Shown here piece by piece: positions 56,090-64,000 of a DNA stretch of 64,000 nt. The translations under genes and the position numbers were made by a program. Source of the DNA: Sthenelais limicola (lineage: Eukaryota; Annelida; Polychaeta; Phyllodocida; Sigalionidae); the NCBI GenBank assembly GCA_942159475.1, contig OW804096.1:113248194-113312193 (forward strand), in the 5' to 3' direction. The number at the start of each line of letters is the position of its first letter. Position 1 is the first letter of the stretch. The notes below the pieces were generated by a model, which ran no database searches, was not told the DNA's origin, and saw only the letters and a list, made by a program, of their open reading frames with translations.

Positions 56090-58105
56090 TACCCGATGTG
56101 CATTGGAAAATCTGCCAGTGCATGCAAAAGTGCCACTGACCAGTCACATAAGTGCAATCCTCTCAAAAAAGCGGTTTTGCACCTGGTTTTGCACCTGATA
56201 CAATGTACATCATCTGATGCACTTGTAAATGTGTATTAAAATTTTATATCTGAATCGGGTGTAGATGCACAAGCTGCATGCAGTTTAATCATTTTATGAA
56301 GTGATGAACATGTAGATATTTGTACTGATGAAGAATATTTGAGTTTTTACTGCTTATCTCATTCTGTGATGTGTCACAGGAAAATGCGTCACGCGTCAGA
56401 TTTATAGGTATCATATATTAGACTATATACATTATATATATTCTTATATATATATATTATATATTATGTGCCTTCTAAGCAACTGGCATTTTTGTGCGGA
56501 CAGAATCAGAACTGTATGTAAAATATAATAATGCATGTACACTACACAGAATGAAGCCCCAATTCAGGCTACAATACCTGGCACTGCTTACTCACCTGGC
56601 ATTCACACTCACAGTCGCACAATTCGCACTCCACTCACTGACACTCACAGCCAGCCTCAACACTGAGTCATAGAAACCCCTACACACAACTAAACAATGT
56701 AATGCTACCTCCATATGTTATGCAAATAGTTATTGTTTTTCAACTTCTCCCACAGATTTAATCCACCCTTTTATAATTCCCATCATGTTTTCATCTGAAA
56801 TTAAATGACTACTCCCCTCGCTCAATAATTGCTACCCATCATAGATATTAATTATTTTATAACTATGCCGAATATGCGTAACGATTACGCGCGGCGGTAA
56901 CGAACGCCTGCTACTAGTGAGATCAAAATGATGCATATGGTTGAATTTCTCATTCCCTCAGCTTTCTGTAGCTATAAAATGTGTGCATGTTACAGAATAT
57001 ATGATATGATAGAGTTCTGTATGTAGTTACTGATGATATTAAATAATAGATTTATTTTTGCTGGAGAATAATAAAGAATGAAATGGTTTAACCCTTTCTG
57101 CTGTAATAATCCCATACAAAACCAATTGTGGGACATTGCACATTCATTGCACATATGGACCCGACCCCATATATAATAATTACGGAATACTTTGTCTATA
57201 AGGTGTAGGCCTATTCTTGTATTAATTTACTGATATTTGAATTCATTGTTATGGGGTATGTCTTAGATAAAGAAACCCCTTTTTTGATATAACATGTTGA
57301 AACTATGAATAATTACTGCAGCTTGGAGGTTGGTAGACTTGAAAATAATACCAGTATTCATCCTCAATACATGGTGCATTTCTTCATAGGCTTGCTATTG
57401 TGAGACTTATTTTCACCAGGTGACAGCACTTGCTTTTCACTAGGTGGCGTGACAGGTCACCACGTTGCATTTACAATTATGTTTAACAATGAAAGCATTG
57501 CTAATACACTCATATGTTGCATTTATACACTATAAATATAACCCATCATATACTTAGGAGTGATATTCTTCTATAGTATATTTGTATAGTTTATCTGTTT
57601 GATGTTGGAAATGTCATGATCAAAACACCCAGTTAACTGTACATATGATTATGCCTAGTCGGCTGGAAGACTGGCAAGGCTCATCAACCAAAAGGAATAC
57701 ACTAAAGGGAACCCACCTGTAGACATGCATCAATGTGAATGGTTGGAAACTGATGACTTGTTAACTACAGAGTAACGCAACATACAAAACTCTTCATAAA
57801 TATATAAGGAATAAATATACCATTCAGACATTATTGTGCATAAATTATCTTCCTAAAAATATAGGGTCTGGAGAGCATTGAAAGTAGCTAGCTGAGTGCA
57901 TAAGAACAACATTTAATAACCTGGTCATTAGTGCATCTCTGAGCGCATCATAAGTGCATTGATAAATCGGGTCTGTAGAGCATTGTAAAATCAAGTTTGA
58001 GCCTCACAACTGTTTACGATTTCCACTAGTAAAGCACCAGGTCAGAATCAGGTGCATAGGTGCAGGTCACAATCAGGTCATAACTGTTCTAATGCACAAC
58101 GGGTA
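56090..58105. mobile_element. 2-kb element with short inverted ends and GTGCA-rich termini
   Basis: TA-CCCGATGTGCATT at 56090-56104 and its inverted relative AATGCACAACGGG-TA at 58091-58105 bound 2.0 kb. Subterminal regions on both sides are rich in GTGCA, TTGCACCTG and related motifs. No transposase frame. A (TA)n run (about 56430-56466) and a CTCF-like sequence (57437-57449) lie inside. The ends could be a Tc1/mariner-like TA duplication; this is tentative. Confidence 0.4.
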
Positions 58106-58399
58106 TTAATATAGAATATCAAAGTCCATACAAAAGTTATTGGTTATCTTTTTTTTTATTTTGTCCAACATCGGATTTTTATTCATAAAACATGTTAACA
58201 TAGAAGTGTATATTCAACGGTATGAGAGGAAACATTCACCTGCTCATTTTTGATTTCTGCTCTCTGAGTTATTCCATATGTAAAAATAAAAGACACAAGA
58301 TGTTATCGACTCTGCTTTTTGTTGATTTGTTAAATCAGTGCGGGTTTATACATGCGAAAAGGAAATATTACATAAGGTTTTTCAAATATTAAAGACAAA

Positions 58400-59534
58400 G
58401 TTTTTCCACCTGTCGTAGAGTTTGCTAACCGAAGGGTTGTATTTAGCTGCCACCCTCATCGCTTCGACCCTATTTTAAAATTTGTTTAAGAAAGGTTCCT
58501 ACCTGATATTATTATTGCCAAACAGCCTTTGCCTATGTATATAGGATTTGGCTGCCAGCAAAATAAAATTGACTCTATGCGTTTTGGAGTCATTACCCAG
58601 AAGACCTAGAATAATATTCTCTACAGAAGGAGCTTCTTCGAAAAAATTCCGCAAGTCTCCTGCTTTGTTTAACCAAGCAGTTAGATCAATCCAAAAAGCT
58701 CTCATTCCGTGAAGAAATGGACGATGCCATCTTCCTCCTCGCAGTATGAACAGGTCGGGCTTTCTTTGATTTTGATTCTCTTCAAATTTTGATTACAACA
58801 AATATTCCTGTGCAAGACTTTATACTGTAAAGCTTGCAACCTAACATCATGTGTGGCAAGGTACGGAGAGGAAAAGTATGCTCCCCATTCTTTTTCTGAT
58901 CTGATCGGATTTTGAGTTCCTAGAATTCTCGGCCACTTTCTAAATTTCTTCAAGTCTAATTTTTTGCTCTTTAGTAGCGCCGTATGAATTTGTTTGGCGG
59001 AGATGCCCTCAATATTAATTTTTTCCGACCCTATTTTGATTAGGATTTCATTTCTAATTTCGACTCCGTTGCCTTCTTGGGCGACAGTTCTTAGCCAATC
59101 CCTGGGGATGGCATGTTTGAGCTGAAGCCTTTCCACAAAGTTAGTTCTTAAATTGTATGTGTTTTGGAGTTGCTCCATAGACATAAATTGAAAATTTTCG
59201 TCGAGTACATCCCCGACACACGTAATACCTGCCCTTCTCCATCTGGGAAAGGAAATTGTTTTTTTGTTACAGCGAATATGCGTATTACCCCAGACTATCT
59301 CTCTTAATATTTCTCCACTGCCCCCTGGGGTTTGAGAATAGTAGAGTTTTTTCCAAATTCTAAACATTTCTTGGTAAAAGGGATCTAGGTTATTTTGAGG
59401 TTTACTACGTGTACAGAAAATTTCCTCAATAGACTTTTCCTCCACCGTTTTTAACAAACACAACCATTTATTATGTGGATTTTGTAAAGCTCGCTGCACC
59501 CATCTGACTCTGTTTACAGAAATGACATCTCGAA
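58400..59534 (-). pseudogene. LINE ORF2 C-terminal domain with CCHC-like knuckle
   Basis: The frame 58702-59499 (extending up to the nested insertion at 59534) encodes the post-RT region, with QYKVLHRNICC and the Cys-x2-Cys/His region (TCSYCEEEDGIVHFF) that closes L1-type ORF2 proteins. A frame change at about 58700 leads into 58499-58705 and another near 58490 into a short tail (MRVAAKYNPSVSKLYDRW...) ending about 58400. The final Cys of the knuckle is lost at the first shift. Confidence 0.75.
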
Positions 59535-60195
59535 GAGTTCTAAGCTTTTTTTTTTGTTTTTACATCAACTTTTATTCAATATGTCAACAAAAAACTTTCT
59601 CTTCCTCCAGCATATCGACATCAAGATTTACATATGCCTTTCTTCTTGCAATACACCCTCTATTATGATTTTCTACCTACGAGTAACTACAGTCAGTTAA
59701 ATGTGACACTAGTTTGGTACAAACATGGCATTATGAGTTTAGAATCTCGTGGCTCCTCCCACTTTGACCCATACCGTACACAACAGAGAAAAAATGAAAT
59801 ATATAGCTCTATACATTTAACGTTGCCGCGATATTCGACACTACGGTCCAAACATTTCGTCTAATGACTTATCGCTTGTGGCCACGCCCCTTCTGACCCT
59901 TACCGTACACTTCTACTCTTTATATACAGGGCATTTTCTTTTTGGCTGGGATCCTTCATGGTTTTATTTTAAGGGTTCACAACTGGAGCGCATCGATAAG
60001 ATGCGAACTAAAAATACATTTTAAAAGCTTCAAACCTGAGCATATATCTCTTCCAACCGATGTGAAATAAGGCAAATAGCAAGACATTTAGTCTTGGGCG
60101 TTGTTATTGCTCAGCAGATCTGATATATCTGCCACTAGACTTTTCCACAGCATATTTTCCTCCTTGCTTATGGCTCTGAACTGAGTTCTAAGCTT
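59535..60195 (-). mobile_element. Nested retrotransposon insertion with 13-bp target duplication
   Basis: GAGTTCTAAGCTT is present at 59535-59547 and again at 60183-60195, flanking about 635 bp (59548-60182) that interrupts ORF2. On the minus strand the insert ends with AATAAA and an A-tail, and starts with a short stretch that reads as the end of a protein (...MLWKSLVADISDLL..., stop just below 60102). It is thus a 5'-truncated LINE copy with its own 3' UTR. Removing it and one duplication restores a continuous ORF2 reading across the junction (GGLKLRT|LRDVIS), confirming the insertion. Confidence 0.85.
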
Positions 60196-61855
60196 TAAAC
60201 CTCCTCTTTCGATACTTTGAGATAACCAAGCGGTGCTGATCTTATACAATCTGCTGTTCCAGATAAAATTTTAATTCAAGCCGAGATTTTTCTACCTCTC
60301 TGATTTTTTTTTCTGTTATGTTTATACACGAGAGGATGTGCTGTCCCTTTGATAGTAGTAGTGAATTATAAACTTGAATCTTTCCTTTAATCGACAGATT
60401 GCGATTGCCCCATGACTTGGTGACTTCGTATATATTTTTTAATAAATCATTACAATTGACATCCGATAATTTGGTGTTGTCTCTTGGGTATAACAATTTT
60501 ATACCAAGGACTTTCATTACAGACACCCATTTGATATTTTGAATGGCTACATTCTGTAAATCTGTCTCCCCAATGTTAAAACCTTGTGTTTTCTTAACAT
60601 TGAGGGTTAGGCCTGAGACCTTACCAAAATTTCTTATACCATCGGCCAATTTTTCGGCTACTAAAATAAACAAAGAAGAAGAGAGGGGGTCCCCCTGCTT
60701 CATTCCTCTCTGAATCTGAAACCAGGGAGACTGGTTCCCATTGTTACTAAAACACGCTCTGGATTTACACAACAATGTTTTAATCCAACTTATTACATAC
60801 TCATTCAAGTTGTGAGAAATAAGACATTTTTCTAGAAACCTCCAGCTGATGGAATCATAGGCTTTGGAGAAGTCTAGCGACAGCACTAGTGCTGGGCTAT
60901 TGTTCTCCTCTGCCCACCATATGATATCATCTAGCCTTCGGATGGCTTCGCCAATATACCTATTCTTAACAAATCCTAACTGATCCTGGTTAACCAGCTT
61001 CAGTAGACACAAGTTGACCCTGGAAGTTATAGCTTTCGAGATCAACTTGTAGTCTGTGTTTAAGAGAGTTATCGGTCTCCAGTTGGAAAGCATTCGGGAA
61101 TCTACATCTTTTTTAGGGATAACGCTGATAACCCCCTTCTGTTGGTCGTTGGACATCTCTCCCTCTGCAGAGCATTCTCTTACCATTTCCATAAATATGA
61201 CTTTGATTTCTGGCCAGAATTTTTTATAAAATCCTGCCCCGAAACCATCTGACCCGGGGGACTTACCCACTTGGGTGTCGCGCAAAGCCAGAAAAACCTT
61301 GTGCTCAGAAATGGGTCTGCCCATATGAGTGTGCTCGTCTTCAGACAAGCATGTGTGTTTGTTAACCCTAGTAAAGTCGAAAGTATCAGGATCCTCTAAG
61401 GATCGTTCAGTATACAAAGAGCTATAGAATCTTCTCCCCTCCTCCAAAATGTCTTTGGGGTTGGAGATTATTACATCATCTTTCACAAGGTATTTGATAA
61501 TTTTCTTTTCGGCTTGCCACTTTTCTAAATTTAAGAAGTATTTCGACGGCTTCTCCCCCTCACTAAGCCAGTGGGCCTTGGATCTGAGGAGAGCACCTTT
61601 GGCTTTAAAAGATTCAATGTTTCCCAGCTTATTTTTTAACCTCTGGAACTCGTCCGCCTCATCTATAGACAAGTCGTCCTGAGCATCCAGCGATTGTATT
61701 CTTTTTCTACACTCTATTTCATCCCTATTTCTGCTTTTGGCTTTTCGCTTACAGAGCATAATAGTATTAATTTTGACTATGTATTTAAACATGTCCCATC
61801 TTTCTCGTGCATTAAAATCATCATACTTTAGAGTGACGTCAGACACCACACTTTT
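60183..61855 (-). pseudogene. LINE ORF2 reverse transcriptase lacking its YxDD block
   Basis: The frame 60242-61849 carries an L1-like RT: a linker with KYFLNLEK, SPGSDGFGAGFY, NWRPITLLNTDYK, QLGFVKNR, motif A LSLDFSKAYDS and motif B MKQGDPLSSSLF. After EKLADGIRNF the sequence jumps directly to GKVSGLTLNVKKT, so the segment that should carry motif C (YADD) is absent, in frame, near 60627-60640. The frame then continues with VLGIKLLYP, is shifted near 60250, and carries on (FIWNSRLYK..., GGLKLRT) to the nested insertion. Without motif C the polymerase cannot work. Confidence 0.85.
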
Positions 61856-62622
61856 TCCCCGTATGACGGGTCATCTATAACGTTTTCGTTCATTTTCCAG
61901 AGACCTACACCTCTCTGGGGAGTGGGATTGGTAATGCCAACCCTCAGAATTTTATGGTCAGACAACTCACAAAATTTTAGCGTTGTTTTGCATACACAAT
62001 TTCTTACACCATTGTCAATAAAGATATAATCGATTCTTGACTTACTATTTCTTCGCCTCCATGTATGGGAGGGTTTATCTTCCCTTCTGATACGGAGTAT
62101 ATCGGATAAGTCTAACTCATTAATCATATTGGACAACAAAGAAGCATTTTTGTACACATTGGGTTTTTCTATATTAATATTAAAATCACCCAGGATTATT
62201 AAACGATCAAATTCTTGGTTATCAACGATATTTCTGACATTTTTCAGAATTTTTATCTGTTCTTTACTAGCGTTATTGGTAGGCATGTATACATTGATTA
62301 TTAGGTTTCTTCCTCTATTGTTGTTTTTACATATATCACTCTACCATCTAGGTCTTTACCCTCCAACGTATTAGAATGTACCAGATCTTTGGAAAATAAC
62401 AGAGCGACTCCTCTACTATTCGGGAGGCCGTGGTTAACAAAAAACTGGCCCTTCCATTGGGCTCGCCATACACTGAAATCTTTCTGAGTACTGTGGGTTT
62501 CTTGAAGCCCAATAATACTCTTTCTATATTTACTTAATTTCGAAAAGATAGACTTTCTCTTTTCTATCTGTTTGATACCGTTAGTATTAAGAGAAAAAGT
62601 TTATCTTGATTGAGTTCTCCAT
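61828..62622 (-). pseudogene. LINE ORF2 AP-type endonuclease (frameshifted)
   Basis: From the ATG at 62620-62622 (MENSIKINFFS), one missing base near 62585 shifts the frame. Then come IIGLQETHS (catalytic Glu block) and SRGVALLFS, another shift near 62300, and the frame 62286-61828 with LGDFNI, SRIDYIF and LSDHKIL (catalytic His). A third shift lies in an A/G homopolymer at about 61853-61861 before the RT. Confidence 0.8.
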
Positions 62623-62674
62623 CGAGACGGTGAATCAATAGTTCTAAATAAACATCATTATAGGAGCAGATGTT

Positions 62675-64000
62675 TTATTCTGTCTTGTTTTGGAACATTC
62701 CTTCCAATTTTTCCTTTTTGTTGTAGACTTTGCGGATCACTTCCCACATTTTTCCGAGCAGGTTTTCGCCTGTCCACTCGGCGGGGTCCAGGTTCTTGGG
62801 GTCATAGAGTGAGAGGCCAATGCCCCATGTCTTGTTTTTGGTAGCTTCTCCTAATTTTTTATCACCTGTATCTAACAGGTAGTTCTTGACGACCTCGTTG
62901 CTCTCAAGTTTGGCATGTAACCCTGCAGTGAGGATCTCTGACCTCCTCCTTTCCCACTCTGTGCTGTCGCATTCTTTTTTGAACTCATCCAAAACTACTT
63001 TGCATTTCATGGGATCCGATTCATCCATAACATATTTGGCTTTAATGGCGTTTTGCTCGACCCTGGCTCTGGAATAGGCCAGGTACTGTTCCATGTGCAC
63101 AAACCTTTTTTGGACGGTGAAGAAGGGGGCGTAATAATGATTGGATAGCGGGTTTTCCTTTGACAGGAATACCAGCACCTCCTTGGACTCTCTTTTGGAG
63201 AGGTAGGCTGGCGAAAATTCAGTAGGGACTGCGTCTAGCTTGTTATGTGGGTATCGGACTTTGCCTATCCTCACATTTCCCATGTCATTATAAGCGCTTT
63301 TTTTGGCAGCTCGGGCTGCTCTGACTACTTGGTTGGCTCTTTGGATTCTGTCCCTGATTTCCTTGGGCAGGTCTTGTTTCATAAATATGGATTTCTTCCC
63401 ATCGACCTTTTCCTGGTCCTTCAAGTTGGAGCGTTTGTCCCATACAGCTTCTGCTTCTTCTTTGTTGTGAAACACAATTTTGATGGCTGCGCCATCCTCA
63501 TCCCCAATCCTGTAGAACTTCTCAATTCCAGTCATTGGGGCCTTCATTATTTGTCCTATAACATTGGTTATTTTGTGGTTCAGGATGGTTTCATTCTCTT
63601 TGACCTCGCTTGGTATCCCCTCTAGGATAAGCTTATGAGCGTTCTTTTCTATTTCTTCCTGGAGCTTCTCCTCCAGTTTGTCTTCGGCACTCTGTACTAG
63701 CTTTTGGTAATTTTGGTCTGTTTTCATTACAGCTCCCTCTTTGAGAGCTCTGTGTTCGATCTCGATTCTCATCACTTTTTTTCTATTCGTAGTGGCTTCT
63801 TTGTCACGTTTAACGTTGTCTTTATTCAGTACTGCGCTTTTCTTGTCAGTTCTGACTTGTTTTCTCCTAATTTTATTCATGTCAATTTTCAATTGCCCAG
63901 ATAACACTTTAAACAAACTGTGGACATAATCTGGGGCTCCAGTTAGGTCCACTTCTACTTCTTCGAGCTCTTCTTCGCTTGAAGAGGAGGAAAGGGCCTC
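62675..64000 (-). CDS. LINE ORF1 protein (partial, runs off the window)
   Basis: An open frame of at least 441 codons ends at 62675 and remains open to the window edge, where it encodes a Ser/Glu-rich stretch (EALSSSSSEEELEE...) before LTGAPDYVHSLF. A charged, helical, probable coiled-coil part (lysine- and glutamate-rich) is followed by an L1-ORF1-like nucleic-acid-binding region (AHKLILEGIPSE..., AAIKIVFHNKEEAEAVW) and a further domain with FSPAYLSKRESKEVL. L1-type ORF1 proteins bind element RNA and act as chaperones. Unlike ORF2, this frame has no visible damage in the window. Confidence 0.8.
   Translation of the reverse strand, partial: EALSSSSSEEELEEVEVDLTGAPDYVHSLFKVLSGQLKIDMNKIRRKQVRTDKKSAVLNKDNVKRDKEATTNRKKVMRIEIEHRALKEGAVMKTDQNYQKLVQSAEDKLEEKLQEEIEKNAHKLILEGIPSEVKENETILNHKITNVIGQIMKAPMTGIEKFYRIGDEDGAAIKIVFHNKEEAEAVWDKRSNLKDQEKVDGKKSIFMKQDLPKEIRDRIQRANQVVRAARAAKKSAYNDMGNVRIGKVRYPHNKLDAVPTEFSPAYLSKRESKEVLVFLSKENPLSNHYYAPFFTVQKRFVHMEQYLAYSRARVEQNAIKAKYVMDESDPMKCKVVLDEFKKECDSTEWERRRSEILTAGLHAKLESNEVVKNYLLDTGDKKLGEATKNKTWGIGLSLYDPKNLDPAEWTGENLLGKMWEVIRKVYNKKEKLEGMFQNKTE

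Larger units (their letters stand above)
58148..64000 (-). mobile_element. L1/Tx1-like non-LTR retrotransposon, nearly complete but inactive
   Basis: A two-ORF LINE on the minus strand running off the right edge. ORF1 (stop 62675) is followed after 52 bp by ORF2 (ATG at 62620-62622). ORF2 has an AP-type endonuclease, an RT and a C-terminal Cys/His region, with the 3' UTR ending in an A-rich tail (plus-strand T-run near 58148-58165) and an AATAAA before it. ORF2 is disrupted by several frameshifts, an in-frame loss of the RT catalytic block and a nested retrotransposon. L1/Tx1 placement rests on the two-ORF layout, ORF1 type and RT motifs. Confidence 0.85.

Overview
This is nuclear DNA from an animal, most likely a marine invertebrate. 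It is AT-rich and gene-poor, and it contains spliced genes, single-exon genes, several non-LTR retrotransposons, a Ty3/gypsy element, foldback-type elements, minisatellites and microsatellites. Sushi (CCP) exons, a Mag/SURL-like gypsy element and an L1/Tx1-like LINE would fit an echinoderm or another invertebrate deuterostome, but a mollusc cannot be excluded. No bacterial-type operon, CRISPR array or rRNA gene was seen.

Host genes. Three cysteine-rich minus-strand exons (2924-3129, 3540-3719, 19858-20046) encode sushi or sushi-like modules of one or more extracellular proteins. A single-exon DNA polymerase lambda gene lies at 22613-24478 (minus). A single-exon 1066-residue protein with a C-terminal VPS9 domain, a Rab5-type exchange factor, lies at 33779-36979 (plus). 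A PHOSPHO1/2-type HAD phosphatase is split into a 7-codon first exon (45401-45421) and a main exon (44206-44922), both minus. Two weak promoter or first-exon candidates lie at 48.8-49.7 kb.

Mobile DNA. From left to right: foldback elements at 1.2-1.9 and 4.2-5.6 kb; a truncated LINE tail at 6.9-7.5 kb; a TTAA-flanked element with 148-bp inverted termini at 7.6-9.0 kb; a minisatellite at 9.6-10.1 kb; a dead LINE at 10.7-13.8 kb; a tRNA-like SINE head near 14.2 kb; an inverted-repeat and minisatellite element at 15.3-16.3 kb; a gypsy integrase fragment at 16.6 kb; a complete young gypsy element at 25416-29793 with identical 119-bp LTRs and a 5-bp target duplication; more minisatellite elements at 30.0-30.4 and 46.7-47.1 kb; LINE remnants at 52.4-54.2 and 54.9-55.9 kb; a 2-kb element with short inverted ends at 56.1-58.1 kb; and a long L1/Tx1-like LINE (minus) from 58.1 kb past the window end. 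That last LINE carries a nested retrotransposon and has lost its reverse transcriptase active-site block.

The host genes do not form a pathway. The most informative signals are the complete gypsy insertion with its CTCF-like LTR motifs, the LINE with the missing catalytic block plus nested insertion, the divergent intronless VPS9 protein, and a recurring pattern of minisatellites that flip strand about a centre.
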